A program made the position numbers and the translations under genes. Positions 9,382 through 19,297 of a DNA stretch of 64,000 nucleotides are shown here, piece after piece. Within the stretch, counting starts at the first letter, position 1, and each line of letters starts with the position of its first letter. A model generated the notes under the pieces. The model worked only from the letters and a program-made list of their open reading frames with translations. It did not search any database and was not told the DNA's origin. The stretch is from Planococcus sp. ISL-110 (GTDB lineage Bacteria; Bacillota; Bacilli; Bacillales_A; Planococcaceae): positions 174,951 through 238,950 of the forward strand of contig NZ_JAGGPX010000012.1 of the NCBI RefSeq assembly GCF_018613575.1. The letters run 5' to 3'.

Positions 9382-10548
9382 ATGAACCAATTTATTAAAA
9401 CACCGGAACAGCAAGCGTTAATCGATCAGCTTCGCGCCTTGCAGCCAATTTTTCGGACGCGCGAGCCGGAACTGGATGCACTTGGCTCCTTCCCCTTCGA
9501 AAACATCAAGGACCTGAAAAAAATGAACTATCATACCTTGACACTGCCGCAAGAATACGGCGGCCAAGGATTCGGGCTGTACGAATATGTATTGGCACAG
9601 GAAGCCATAGCAGAAGGTTCAGGAGCCACGGCGCTTTCAATCGGCTGGCATGTCGGTATTGTCCTGGAATACGCTGAAAATCGTCATTGGCAGGAAGAAT
9701 CCGCTGATTGGCTGATGGCAGAAATCACAAATGGTGCGCTCATCAATACTGCAGCTACAGAAGCAAATGCCGGCAGCCCTGCCAGAGGGGCATTACCCCG
9801 CACCACGGCTATTTCGGATGGGGACCATTATGTCATTAATGGAGAAAAAACTTACACGTCCATGGCACCCGCTCTTGATTATATTTTTGTGACCGCTGTT
9901 GCAGAAAACGATAAAGTCATCACCGTCATCATTCCGCGTCATGCTGACGGAGTATCAATCGATGAAACCTGGAACATGGTGGCAATGAGAGGCACTGCGA
10001 GCCACACACTGGTCCTCGACAGGGTGCGGATCCCCAAAACCCATATTTTGAAACCCACAGGAAAGTCAGCCGCCACTAAAGGCTGGCTACTCCATATTCC
10101 CGCCTGCTATATTGGAATTGCTGCGGCTGCAAGAGCCTATGCGGTTGAGTTTGCAGCCAATTACAGCCCTGCATCTCTCGATAAGCCGATTGCGGAGACG
10201 CCTGCCATCCAGCAGACTATCGGTGAAATGGAACTTGAACTGACGACTGCCCGCCATCTTTTGTACGGCACTGCGGAACGCTACAGCCTTTCTGCCAATA
10301 AAGCGGAAATGGATGAAGCGTTGAATATCACAAAAATTGCTGTGACTCATGCGGCAATGGGCGTAGTAGATAAGGCGATGAAAATCGTCGGTTCCCGGGC
10401 CCTTTCAGAAGACAACCCGATGCATCGCCATTACCTTAATGTCCGTGCCGGACTCTACAATCCTCCGATGGAAGACATGGTCAAGAGCCAATTGGCGGCG
10501 CAAGCAATCAAAACCTTTACCCAATATTCAAAAACAGAGGTGGAATAA
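9382..10548 (+). CDS. Acyl-CoA dehydrogenase family flavoprotein (YdbM-like)
   Basis: 388 residues with the three-part acyl-CoA dehydrogenase fold: helical N-domain with Q-E-Y-G-G-Q-G-F near 59-66, beta domain with E-K-T-Y-T-S near 156-161, and a helical C-domain. The C-terminal region reads V-G-S-R-A-L ... H-R-H-Y and lacks the G-G-x-G-Y and catalytic Glu of classical fatty acyl-CoA dehydrogenases, so it belongs to the divergent YdbM/SfnB side of the family and may not be a beta-oxidation enzyme. It is followed directly by ykvR, whose ribosome site lies in its last codons. Confidence 0.75.
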   Translation: MNQFIKTPEQQALIDQLRALQPIFRTREPELDALGSFPFENIKDLKKMNYHTLTLPQEYGGQGFGLYEYVLAQEAIAEGSGATALSIGWHVGIVLEYAENRHWQEESADWLMAEITNGALINTAATEANAGSPARGALPRTTAISDGDHYVINGEKTYTSMAPALDYIFVTAVAENDKVITVIIPRHADGVSIDETWNMVAMRGTASHTLVLDRVRIPKTHILKPTGKSAATKGWLLHIPACYIGIAAAARAYAVEFAANYSPASLDKPIAETPAIQQTIGEMELELTTARHLLYGTAERYSLSANKAEMDEALNITKIAVTHAAMGVVDKAMKIVGSRALSEDNPMHRHYLNVRAGLYNPPMEDMVKSQLAAQAIKTFTQYSKTEVE

Positions 10549-10851
10549 ATGATGGAAACTACCGTTTGGATCAATACAACCGAGATCCATGCTTTTAATT
10601 TCAAAGAAGAAGTGAGTGAAAAAGCCAATTCTCATCAGCAAAAAAGAAAAATCTCCTTCGACTTCAAAGTGACCAGCGAACAATACCACGATATTGCGGT
10701 ACTGCTTTATGAAATGAATTTCCGGATCCGTGTTCCAGCTCAGGAACTGGAATTCAACGCATCTATTTCCAATTATTCAACGTCCATCACCGATTTGTAC
10801 AAACCCGGCCAAGTAGCTGATTATTACTTGGAATTAGTTGAGCAGGTCTAG
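10549..10851 (+). CDS. ykvR: DUF3219 protein (YkvR)
   Basis: 100 residues. The stretch T-S-E-Q-Y-H-D-I-A-V-L-L-Y-E and the later N-Y-S-T-S-I-T-D-L-Y match my memory of B. subtilis YkvR very closely. Function is unknown. The ATG immediately follows the acyl-CoA dehydrogenase stop codon and uses AGAGGTGG within it, so the two are translated from one message. Confidence 0.8.
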   Translation: MMETTVWINTTEIHAFNFKEEVSEKANSHQQKRKISFDFKVTSEQYHDIAVLLYEMNFRIRVPAQELEFNASISNYSTSITDLYKPGQVADYYLELVEQV

Positions 10852-10943
10852 ATAGGTTGCTTTGATATCCCGCAAAATGACTACACTTTTCTGTGGGCTT
10901 GAGGGAATTTTCGTCATGCTTTTGTTCATTTTTTCACAGACAC

Positions 10944-10979
10944 CAAAAAAGCCCGGAACCTTTTAAAGGTCCCGGGCTT
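10944..10979 (-). terminator. Terminator of the DUF3006/MBL operon
   Basis: GCCCGGGACC paired with GGTTCCGGGC (one G-T) and a run of six T residues on the minus strand, next to the stop at 10984. Confidence 0.9.
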
Positions 10980-10983
10980 CTTC

Positions 10984-11244
10984 TCAATTCCGCTTAAAGC
11001 GGCTGCCTTTTTTCCTAGTCCGCAGCCTGGCAATCAGCTCTTCAGCCTGCCCGCTTTTGGCAAGAGACAGTTCCTCATCCAAAGTGACCATTAATTGGCC
11101 ATTTTCCGCGTCGATAGTAAACCAGGAATTGATCCGGCTTCCTTCAGGCAAGCGATCGGCAGGCAAAATCAGTTCTACCCCTTCTTTTTCCACGAGGATG
11201 ACTGCATGCCTGCCATCTTCGATCCGGTCCAAAATCCCTTTCAT
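10984..11244 (-). CDS. DUF3006 protein
   Basis: 86 residues, small and beta-rich. The opening M-K-G-I-L-D-R-I-E-D-G-x-x-A-V-I-L and the P-A-D-R-L-P-E-G-S segment are typical of DUF3006. Its gene begins four bases after the ComEC-like lipoprotein gene, a pairing I know from other Firmicutes. It probably works with that hydrolase, but no biochemical role is established. Confidence 0.8.
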   Translation of the reverse strand: MKGILDRIEDGRHAVILVEKEGVELILPADRLPEGSRINSWFTIDAENGQLMVTLDEELSLAKSGQAEELIARLRTRKKGSRFKRN

Positions 11245-11248
11245 CGCC

Positions 11249-12379
11249 TTACCCTCCTATGCATGCCAAGTCCTGTTCTTGAATATCATCCAGCGTCCCT
11301 TGGCCGATTCCTTTAATATCAAGCAATTCTTCCACGTTTTCAAACGGCCGCTGGTCGATGATGGACTGCGCATAAACTTTACCAATTCCCGTAATTTCCT
11401 GCAGTTCCGCTGAAGAAGCTATGTTCAAATCAATGCATCGATTTTCTCCTTCAGTCGGCACCCCTTCCTGCTGCGTTTTTACACTATAGGACTTGCCGTC
11501 TGTTTCAACCAGGATGGTCCCATTAACATCTGTACCGTATACTTCTGCTCCTGCATTTTCTGCAGCGGCAATCACCTCTGCATGCGGATGGCCATAGGAA
11601 TTGTCGGCTCCTGCACTGTAAATTGCCACTTCAGGAGCTACCGCCCCTAAAAAAGCCGGACTTGTCGACGTATTGGAACCGTGATGGCCCAAGTGCAGAA
11701 TTTCAGCTTCGAGCCCCATACCACTGTCGATCATTTCCTGTTCCTGCTTAACACCAGCATCTCCTGTGAAAACGAAACGGACATCACCATAGGTTATTTT
11801 CAACGACACCGACTCTTCGTTCGCTGCACCGGTGATTTCATCCGGATACAGCACTTCGATTTGCATAGAGCCTACATCATAGCTGTCACCGCTTCTCGAT
11901 TCTACATAATCCGAGCCGCTTGCTTCGATAGCCTGCAGGACATTGAGGAATGTATTGGAGCTGCTTGTATTGCCGGACATCCATACTTCCCCAACCTCAA
12001 ACTCTCCGATGACCTGCGCCATCTGTCCGATATGGTCCGCATCCGGGTGCGTGCCGACAACGATATCAATGTCCTGTATGCCCCGCTGTTTCAGATAATC
12101 CACTGCTTCTTTTGAATTCCAGTTACCTGCATCAATCAACATCGCAAATCCTTCAAATTCTAGCAGCGTGGAATCCCCTTGCCCAACATCGATATAATGC
12201 ACTTTCAAACCATCCTGAAAAACTTCCTCCCCAGCTGGTTCTTCAATCTCTGACCGTTCCCTCTGTTGATCTGTTTCGTTGTCATTGCGTTCTTCCTCCG
12301 GCTGCTCGGCTATTTCCGCACAAGCTGCAAGCAGCATAAAAACAAGTGCTGCCAGTAGGACCCATATGATCTTTTTCAA
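11249..12379 (-). CDS. Lipoprotein with ComEC-like MBL domain and helix-hairpin-helix tail
   Basis: 376 residues. A lipobox L-A-A-C puts the lipidated cysteine at C20, so it is anchored outside the membrane. An acidic linker to about residue 55 is followed by a ComEC/Rec2-type metallo-beta-lactamase domain with zinc motif H111-P-D-A-D-H116. Residues about 318-376 hold two helix-hairpin-helix units (I-T-G-I-G-K and I-K-G-I-G-Q), as in ComEA. The fusion of a likely nuclease fold with a DNA-binding tail suggests an extracellular DNase or DNA-processing role, which is inference. DUF3006 follows in the same operon. Confidence 0.85.
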   Translation of the reverse strand: MKKIIWVLLAALVFMLLAACAEIAEQPEEERNDNETDQQRERSEIEEPAGEEVFQDGLKVHYIDVGQGDSTLLEFEGFAMLIDAGNWNSKEAVDYLKQRGIQDIDIVVGTHPDADHIGQMAQVIGEFEVGEVWMSGNTSSSNTFLNVLQAIEASGSDYVESRSGDSYDVGSMQIEVLYPDEITGAANEESVSLKITYGDVRFVFTGDAGVKQEQEMIDSGMGLEAEILHLGHHGSNTSTSPAFLGAVAPEVAIYSAGADNSYGHPHAEVIAAAENAGAEVYGTDVNGTILVETDGKSYSVKTQQEGVPTEGENRCIDLNIASSAELQEITGIGKVYAQSIIDQRPFENVEELLDIKGIGQGTLDDIQEQDLACIGG

Positions 12380-12426
12380 AAACTCACTCCTCTTTCTCCA
12401 GTGAATTTTACCATAAGCAAACCCAA

Positions 12427-12470
12427 ATGAAAAAGCAGGACAAGGAACACTCCTTGTCCTGCTTTTTCAT
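12427..12470. terminator. Bidirectional terminator after the glycogen operon
   Basis: Perfect 20-base arms (ATGAAAAAGCAGGACAAGGA on the left) around a four-base loop. It abuts the stop of the SDR at 12471. Confidence 0.9.
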
Positions 12471-13280
12471 TTACGTAGACATGTAGTCGCCACCGTTCAT
12501 ATGTAGAAACTGGCCCGTCATATACGAATTCTGCGGGTCGGCTAGAAACACATATGCTTTAACCAGTTCATATGGCTGTCCTGGACGTCCTGCCGGCACA
12601 TCTTCACCAAAGCCTTCCGCCACATTCGGATTTAACTCACCGAAAGTTTTGGTGATCAGCGGTGTCCAGATCGGTCCTGGCGCGATGCCGTTCACAGCAA
12701 TCTCCTCACGCACTAAACGCCTGGCCAACGACCGTGTCATCGCCACCATCGCGCCATTGGCTCCTGCATAATCGATCAAATCCGAATGGCCTCGATAAGC
12801 GTTGATGGAGGCGGTATTGATAATGCGTGAACCTTTCTTCAAGTGCGGTAGGGCCGCCCGTGTCAAATAGAACATGGCAAATGCCTTGATTTCAAACGTC
12901 TTCAGCAGCTGCTCATCCGTAATGTCCAAAGGTGATGTCTGAGGGTATTGATAACCTGCATTATTGACTAAGATATCTACTTGGCCGAATTCTGTTAACG
13001 TGAATTGGACCAGTTGATCACAATTCTCCGATTTGCCCAAATCACCGCTTAGCGCTTTAGCTTCTCCACCATAGCCTTCAATCAACTTGATGGTCTTTTG
13101 GGCGCCATCGTCGTCACCAAGATAGCCGATGACCACTTTTGCGCCTTCCTTAGCGTAAGCAATTGCCACCGCCTGGCCGATGCCACTGCTGGCACCTGTG
13201 ACAATGGCCACCTTGCCAGTGAGTGCCCCACTGGCCTTATAGTCTTTTAAATCGGTGTTATCGAATTCTGTATCTGCCAT
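12471..13280 (-). CDS. Short-chain dehydrogenase with Lys-to-Asn change in the catalytic motif
   Basis: 269 residues of the YhdF/YhxC type (stress-associated SDR). The NAD(P) loop T-G-A-S-S-G-I-G at 28-35, N-N-A-G at 106-109, Ser158 and Tyr171 are all in place, but the usual Tyr-x-x-x-Lys reads Tyr171-Ala-Gly-Ala-Asn175; the codon is AAT. Normal activity would be weakened or lost. It begins 19 bases after the glgP stop with its own GGGTGGG ribosome site and no terminator between, so it appears to be the last gene of the glycogen operon. Confidence 0.85.
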   Translation of the reverse strand: MADTEFDNTDLKDYKASGALTGKVAIVTGASSGIGQAVAIAYAKEGAKVVIGYLGDDDGAQKTIKLIEGYGGEAKALSGDLGKSENCDQLVQFTLTEFGQVDILVNNAGYQYPQTSPLDITDEQLLKTFEIKAFAMFYLTRAALPHLKKGSRIINTASINAYRGHSDLIDYAGANGAMVAMTRSLARRLVREEIAVNGIAPGPIWTPLITKTFGELNPNVAEGFGEDVPAGRPGQPYELVKAYVFLADPQNSYMTGQFLHMNGGDYMST

Positions 13281-13299
13281 ATTCCCACCCTTTCAGCTT

Positions 13300-15687
13300 C
13301 TAATGTATACTGGGAATTTTCGTTAAATGCCAGACATCGTCTGAATATTGCTGGATGGTTCGATCACTTGAGAAAATACCTGAAGCCGCTATGTTTTTCA
13401 CACACATCTCAGCCCATTTTTCCGTATGCATGTAGGCATCCAAAATCTGTTCATGCGCTTTTGAATAACTGCGAATATCCTTTAGTACAAAATAAGGGTC
13501 GCCATCTTCCAGCAACTGATCAACAATAAAATCGACATTTGTTTCTCCTTCTGTCCATTCACCTTTGACCAGCTCTTCCATCAATTGCGCAATTTCCGGA
13601 TCCGAATCAATTATTTCCTTCGGATTATAGGATTTCTCCTTCTCGTATTGCATGACCCGCTCAGCCCTCATTCCAAAAACAAAAGCATTTTCTTCTCCAA
13701 CCTGTTCAAATATTTCGACATTTGCACCATCAAAAGTGCCAATCGTCAATGCGCCATTCATCATCAGCTTCATATTGCCTGTTCCTGAAGCTTCTTTGGA
13801 GGCTGTCGATATCTGTTCGCTGACATCTGCTGCCGGAATCAGGTACTCCGCTTGCGTCACATTGTAATTTTCAACAAAAACGACATGAAGGTGTTTTCGT
13901 GCCAAAGGATCACTGTTCACTTTTTCCGCCACCGTATTGATCATCTTGATAACCTGTTTAGCAAAATGGTAACTTGGTGCCGCTTTTCCACCAAAAAAGA
14001 AGGTGCGCGGATATGGTCGATACGTCGGGTCCCGTTTGATCCGGTCGTACAGCATCTGGATGTGAAGAATATTCATCAACTGGCGCTTATAGCCATGGAA
14101 CCGTTTGATATGGATATCAAAAATTGAATCTGGATCTACGATGACGTTTTGATTTCGTTGGAGGTGATGGATCAGATGCTCTTTTTTCAAGCTTTTGATC
14201 GCCTGGAAATCCTGAAGAAATGAGTGATTTTGTGCAAAATAATGCAATTCGCTCAACCGCTCCGGCTCCTTAATCCACTGCGGTCCAATCGTCTCCGTAA
14301 TCAATCCGGACAATTCATTATTAGCTTTGACCAACCACCGGCGATGCGTAATGCCGTTGGTCTTGTTATGGAACTTATTCGGGAACTGCTCGTTTAGTTC
14401 TTTCATTTCACGCTTCTTCAAAATCTCCGTATGCAATTTTGCCACACCGTTCACTTTATAGCTTCCCACTACTGCCAAAACCGCCATTTTAATGATGCCG
14501 TTTTCGATAATGGATAGTTTGTGAAGAGATTCTTCATCGAGTGACTGCTGCTGCAAGCTTGCTTTAAAGCGCCGATCGATTTCTTCGATGACCATATAGA
14601 TTCTCGGGAGCAAGGACTGAATCAGCCCGCCGTCCCATTTTTCCATCGCTTCTTCCAAAATTGTATGATTTGTATAGGAAATAGTGCGGGTGGTGATATC
14701 CCAGGCTTGATCCCAGTTCAAGTCATAGTCGTCAATCAACAGGCGCATCAATTCCGGAACCGCCAGAGCCGGGTGCGTATCATTGATTTGAATGGCGACA
14801 TTTTCAGGGAGCGCCTCTATGGAAAAGCTGTGATTGTTCAAAATAGTTTGAAGAGATGCACTGCATAGGAAATATTGCTGTTTCAGACGCAGGATTTTTC
14901 CGGCATCCAAAGAGTCATCCGGGTATAGCCGATCCGTTATTTTGGCAGTTTCGTGCTCATAGACTGCGTAATCCTTATTGCCTGGAAACGGACGATCTGA
15001 AACTTCCGCTTGCCATAGTCGAAGGGTATTGACTGTACCGCCATTTGCCCCCACGATCGGCATATCATAAGGCACCGCTTTGACCCACTCCGGATTTCCC
15101 ACTTTGACCTTAAGTCCATCAAGCCCCATGACCAATTGGACCTCTCCGTAATAAGGAATATCTACTGCGAGATCCTCACGGCGAACGTCCACATTGTGTT
15201 CTTCCTGTATCCACTGGGTAGGCTGTTCTGTCTGATGGCCATTCACGAAATGCTGGGTAAACAAACCGCCCTTGTAGCGCAGCCCATATCCGTGGCCCGG
15301 CAATTCAAGGGAAGCCAAAGAATCCATAAAGCAAGCCGCTAACCTTCCCAATCCGCCATTTCCGAGACCTGGTTCTATTTCCAATTCCTCTATATCGGCC
15401 AGTTGTAGCCCCAGTTCACCAAGACCTTCTTTCACGGTATCATAACAATTTAAATTAATGAGGTTTTGCCCCAAGACCCGTCCAATCAGAAATTCAATGG
15501 AAAAATAATACAATTGCTTTTCGTTATTGTCTTTATACAATTGGTCGGTCCGATTCCAGCGGTCCTGAATCCACTCTTGTGTCATTTCCCAAAGAGTTTC
15601 ATAAGCCAATTCATTAGTGTTTCCCATTCCCTTGTGTTCGACTCGAGTGACAAAGATTTTTTTAAACTCTTCTTTGGAAGAAAACAT
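13300..15687 (-). CDS. glgP: Glycogen phosphorylase
   Basis: 795 residues, matching B. subtilis GlgP. The pyridoxal phosphate region with E-A-S-G-T-G-N-M-K is near residue 640, followed by N-G-A-L-T-I-G-T. It releases glucose 1-phosphate from glycogen ends. I moved the start to the ATG at 15687, eight bases after GGGGGG; the GTG at 15696 lies inside that site. Fifth gene of glgBCDAP, 15 bases after glgA. Confidence 0.95.
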   Translation of the reverse strand: MFSSKEEFKKIFVTRVEHKGMGNTNELAYETLWEMTQEWIQDRWNRTDQLYKDNNEKQLYYFSIEFLIGRVLGQNLINLNCYDTVKEGLGELGLQLADIEELEIEPGLGNGGLGRLAACFMDSLASLELPGHGYGLRYKGGLFTQHFVNGHQTEQPTQWIQEEHNVDVRREDLAVDIPYYGEVQLVMGLDGLKVKVGNPEWVKAVPYDMPIVGANGGTVNTLRLWQAEVSDRPFPGNKDYAVYEHETAKITDRLYPDDSLDAGKILRLKQQYFLCSASLQTILNNHSFSIEALPENVAIQINDTHPALAVPELMRLLIDDYDLNWDQAWDITTRTISYTNHTILEEAMEKWDGGLIQSLLPRIYMVIEEIDRRFKASLQQQSLDEESLHKLSIIENGIIKMAVLAVVGSYKVNGVAKLHTEILKKREMKELNEQFPNKFHNKTNGITHRRWLVKANNELSGLITETIGPQWIKEPERLSELHYFAQNHSFLQDFQAIKSLKKEHLIHHLQRNQNVIVDPDSIFDIHIKRFHGYKRQLMNILHIQMLYDRIKRDPTYRPYPRTFFFGGKAAPSYHFAKQVIKMINTVAEKVNSDPLARKHLHVVFVENYNVTQAEYLIPAADVSEQISTASKEASGTGNMKLMMNGALTIGTFDGANVEIFEQVGEENAFVFGMRAERVMQYEKEKSYNPKEIIDSDPEIAQLMEELVKGEWTEGETNVDFIVDQLLEDGDPYFVLKDIRSYSKAHEQILDAYMHTEKWAEMCVKNIAASGIFSSDRTIQQYSDDVWHLTKIPSIH

Positions 15688-15702
15688 AATTGGCACCCCC
15701 CT

Positions 15703-17130
15703 TTAGATTATCCTTTCATAGAGTTTAGCGTATTCTGCCGCAGAGCGCGACCAGGAATAATTACCTTCCATGCCATTTTTTTTGATGGCTTCCCAATGCT
15801 CCGGCTGCTGATAAAAAGCCAAACATCGCTGAAGGGCAAGACCGAAGGGTTTAGCCTGTGAAAAATCACTTAAAAATCCATTTCCGGACTTTAGCTGTTC
15901 ATCGTATTCCACGACCGTGTCTTTCAAGCCGCCTGTTTTATTGGCCACCGGGATGGTTCCATAACGCATCGAAATCAGCTGGCTCAAGCCACAGGGCTCA
16001 AAATGTGAAGGCATTAGGAAGATATCAGCCCCTGCGTACAACAGATGGGCAAATGCCTCATCGAAGCCGACATGGATATAGACCCGGTCCGGAAAATCAT
16101 CAGCCAGCTTCCGAAAAAACTGTTCATACTGTTCTTCACCGGAACCCAATAACACAAACTGAAGATCCTCTTCCACCAATAACCTAGGGAGCACCTCCTG
16201 CAAAACATCAATCCCTTTTTGCCCTGATAACCTGGAAATCATCGTCAATAATGGTACGTCTCCACGTTCTGGAAGTCCCACTGTCGATTGGACTGCTCGT
16301 TTGTTGACCTGTTTCCCTTCCATACTCATAGCATCAAATTCCCGTTCGATGGCCAGGTCAGTTGCGGGATTATAGACCTCTGTATCGATGCCGTTTAAAA
16401 TACCGATCAGGTCCTGCTGTTTTTCCTGAAGCAAGCCATTGAGCTTTTCTCCATAAAAATCCGTCAAGATTTCATCTCGATAAGTAGGACTGACGGTCGT
16501 GATTTTATCCACATAGGATATGCCAGTTTTTAACGAGTTGAAGTTTCCCTGCCACTCCACAATGCCATCATCATAGTAACGCGCGTCCATTTCAAAATTT
16601 TCCAGGAAAACGTCTTTTGAGAACTTTCCTTGAAATTGCAGATTGTGAATCGTCAGGACAGTTTTAATCGATTTGATGGACACATATCGCCGATCTTCCT
16701 TCAATAGAAATGGAACCATGGCGGTATGCCAATCATGTACATGAAGCAAATCCGCTGGCTGTTCCTGATGCTGAATGATTTCCAGCACTGCGCGGTTAAA
16801 GAATGCATATCGTTCTGAATCATCTGCTTGAGCATAAATTTGATCTCTTTTGAAATAGTCGTCATTTTCCACAAACAGAAATTTCACATCGGCATGATCA
16901 TATTCAAAAACCCTAAAAGTCTTTTGTTGCCCTTTAAAGTCGAATTCAAGCGACTCTTTCAGGACAAATCCGGAAACGTATTCTTCAGAAATCAAACTGT
17001 ATTTCGGTACAATGACATTGACTTCATGGCCTAATCTGCTGAGCTCTTTGGGCAGCGCCCCCATTACATCCGCCAGTCCGCCGGCTTTGGCAAAAGGTGC
17101 GCATTCTGCTGCTGCCATAATGATTTTCAT
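15703..17130 (-). CDS. glgA: Glycogen synthase
   Basis: 475 residues, a GT5 enzyme that adds ADP-glucose units to alpha-1,4-glucan. The N-terminal substrate loop reads K-A-G-G-L-A-D-V at residues 15-22 (canonical K-x-G-G-L), and the C-terminal half holds P-S-x-F-E-P-C-G-L-x-Q near 368-378. Its ATG overlaps the glgD stop as ATGA, indicating coupled translation. Confidence 0.95.
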   Translation of the reverse strand: MKIIMAAAECAPFAKAGGLADVMGALPKELSRLGHEVNVIVPKYSLISEEYVSGFVLKESLEFDFKGQQKTFRVFEYDHADVKFLFVENDDYFKRDQIYAQADDSERYAFFNRAVLEIIQHQEQPADLLHVHDWHTAMVPFLLKEDRRYVSIKSIKTVLTIHNLQFQGKFSKDVFLENFEMDARYYDDGIVEWQGNFNSLKTGISYVDKITTVSPTYRDEILTDFYGEKLNGLLQEKQQDLIGILNGIDTEVYNPATDLAIEREFDAMSMEGKQVNKRAVQSTVGLPERGDVPLLTMISRLSGQKGIDVLQEVLPRLLVEEDLQFVLLGSGEEQYEQFFRKLADDFPDRVYIHVGFDEAFAHLLYAGADIFLMPSHFEPCGLSQLISMRYGTIPVANKTGGLKDTVVEYDEQLKSGNGFLSDFSQAKPFGLALQRCLAFYQQPEHWEAIKKNGMEGNYSWSRSAAEYAKLYERII

Positions 17131-18149
17131 CGCGAATCCTCCTTAGTGACCGTTTCCCCTTTGCGCAATACAATCGGCTGTTCCGCTGTTCCGTGCAAAA
17201 CTACCCCTTCACCGATGTAGACATCTTTATCTGCAATGACATAAGACAAGTCACAATTTTCCTCAATAACACATTTTTGCATAATAATACATTTCTCTAT
17301 GCGTGCGCTTTTCTTAATGTAAACGGCACGGCTGATGATGCTGTCAACCACTTCACCCATTATGGTGCTGCCATTTGCGACCAGCGCGCGTTCAACGTGA
17401 GAACCATTGACATAGCGTGTCGGTGGCTCATCCTTTACTTTTGTATAGATCGGACGATTGGGCAGAAACAGCTGTTTCCTGTTTTCTTCATCCAACAAAG
17501 CCAACGACGCCTGAAAGTAACTTTGGACAGAATCGATGATGGCAAAATAGCCTTTGTATTCGTATTCATTGAATGTATGAGGGCTTTTTTTCAAATTAAC
17601 CACATCTTCGACGCTTACCACTTTTTTATCACGGTGAGTCTGTATCAGTTCAACCAACAGATCTTTGGACAAAATATAGGTTTTTAAAGAAACCCCTCCA
17701 CTCACCGCTTCTGTAATATCTGCACCTGAACGGATATGCTGATCCAGCATGTCTTTGAAATCCAATTGGCTGACGACGAAGCTATTGATGACAACAACAA
17801 AGGCCTGAATGCTCTTCGTGAAAAACTGCATATGCTCTTCTAAAGCCGCAAATGCACCAACACTCGACAATCCTCCATCACGCTGTGTAACCGGCAGGAA
17901 AAAAAGTCCGTTTTTTCTTCTATCCAAATCCCAGCTCTTGCCCACCCCGATGTGATCCAACAAAGAAGCAAAAGGATACGTGGGGAACACACCGACCGTA
18001 TTAACACCCGAATTCACAAGATTCGATAAAGGAAAATCGATTAACCGATAGCGCCCTGCAAATGGCACAGAAGAAACAGTCCGTTGCATTGTCAGGTCCT
18101 GCAGTCCTTCTTTTTTGACAGAGGCATCCACTACAGCCATTAAATTCAT
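17127..18149 (-). CDS. glgD: ADP-glucose pyrophosphorylase regulatory subunit
   Basis: 340 residues. It keeps the pyrophosphorylase fold ([14 protein letters not shown]) but lacks the G-G-x-G-x-R-L nucleotide loop of GlgC, as expected of the non-catalytic GlgD partner. The start is the ATG at 18149, which overlaps the glgC stop as ATGA and has GGTGG upstream; the longer frame from 18170 runs into glgC. Confidence 0.93.
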   Translation of the reverse strand: MNLMAVVDASVKKEGLQDLTMQRTVSSVPFAGRYRLIDFPLSNLVNSGVNTVGVFPTYPFASLLDHIGVGKSWDLDRRKNGLFFLPVTQRDGGLSSVGAFAALEEHMQFFTKSIQAFVVVINSFVVSQLDFKDMLDQHIRSGADITEAVSGGVSLKTYILSKDLLVELIQTHRDKKVVSVEDVVNLKKSPHTFNEYEYKGYFAIIDSVQSYFQASLALLDEENRKQLFLPNRPIYTKVKDEPPTRYVNGSHVERALVANGSTIMGEVVDSIISRAVYIKKSARIEKCIIMQKCVIEENCDLSYVIADKDVYIGEGVVLHGTAEQPIVLRKGETVTKEDSR

Positions 18150-19297
18150 TTTCCACCACGCTCCTTCCATTCGTCCAATTTCTCTTGTGTCAATAAAACC
18201 ACTTCATCCTTCTGTTCCGGCATTTGGAAGCCTTCCGGCACATCAAGCCTAGGCGGTACAATCACCCGATGAAGATTAACACCTTTATTAATTGTCACTC
18301 CGCTCATGACAACACTTTCCGAAACCGAAGCCCCTTCTTCCACTCTTACTTTCTGAAAGATAACAGATTTTGATACGTCACCAGAAATTACACAGCCTTC
18401 ATTTACCATGGATCCCTGGACATTTCCAGTTTCAGTAATGACCTGCGGAGGAAGTTGCGGATTTGAAGAGAAAATACGCCAACCCGAGTCGTGCAGGTTC
18501 AGGCCAGAATTCAAGTCCAATAAATCCATATTGGCTTCCCAAAGGCTTTCGACTGTCCCAACATCTTTCCAATATCCTTTAAATGGATAAGCAACCATTT
18601 TTTCGCCCTTTTTCAGCATCGCTGGCAAGATGTCTTTCCCGAAATCATGAGAAGATGCTTCGTCTAGATTGTCCGTCTCCAGGTACTCTTTCAATTTTCC
18701 CCATGTAAACACGTATACACCCATGGAAGCCAGATTACTTTTCGGATTTTCCGGCTTTTCGTCAAACTCCAGAACGTCCATCTCGTCGTTGACGTTAATG
18801 ACCCCGAATCGGCCGGCTTCCTCCCATGGTACTTCCAGCACCGAAATCGTTACGTCTGCCTCGTGTTCTTTATGGTAGTCGACCAGCAACTCATAATCCA
18901 TTTTATAAATATGATCCCCTGAAAGAATCAGGACATATTCCGGATCATAGGACTGAAGAAAGCTGATGTTCTGATAAATTGCACTGGCTGTTCCGGCATA
19001 CCATTTTATCCCATCAATTTCTGCATATGGCGGAAGCATGGTGACCCCGCCGTTATGGCGATCCAAATCCCACGGGGTTCCCAGCCCGATATATTCATGC
19101 AGGACGTGCGGCTGATACTGCGTCAGCACGCCGACCGTCTCGATTCCTGAATTCGTGCAATTGGATAATGGAAAATCGATAATCCGGTATTTCCCACCAA
19201 ACGGAAGCGCAGGTTTGGCTATCGTATAAGTTAATGATTTCAACCGGCTCCCCTGTCCACCGGCCAACAGCATTGCGACCACTTTATCCTTCATCAT
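18146..19297 (-). CDS. glgC: Glucose-1-phosphate adenylyltransferase
   Basis: 383 residues. The ATP loop [10 protein letters not shown] is at about 9-18, followed by [19 protein letters not shown]; the C-terminal third is a left-handed beta-helix. It makes ADP-glucose, the committed step of glycogen synthesis, together with GlgD. The start overlaps the glgB stop by four bases and has a GGGAGTG site. Confidence 0.95.
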   Translation of the reverse strand: MMKDKVVAMLLAGGQGSRLKSLTYTIAKPALPFGGKYRIIDFPLSNCTNSGIETVGVLTQYQPHVLHEYIGLGTPWDLDRHNGGVTMLPPYAEIDGIKWYAGTASAIYQNISFLQSYDPEYVLILSGDHIYKMDYELLVDYHKEHEADVTISVLEVPWEEAGRFGVINVNDEMDVLEFDEKPENPKSNLASMGVYVFTWGKLKEYLETDNLDEASSHDFGKDILPAMLKKGEKMVAYPFKGYWKDVGTVESLWEANMDLLDLNSGLNLHDSGWRIFSSNPQLPPQVITETGNVQGSMVNEGCVISGDVSKSVIFQKVRVEEGASVSESVVMSGVTINKGVNLHRVIVPPRLDVPEGFQMPEQKDEVVLLTQEKLDEWKERGGK

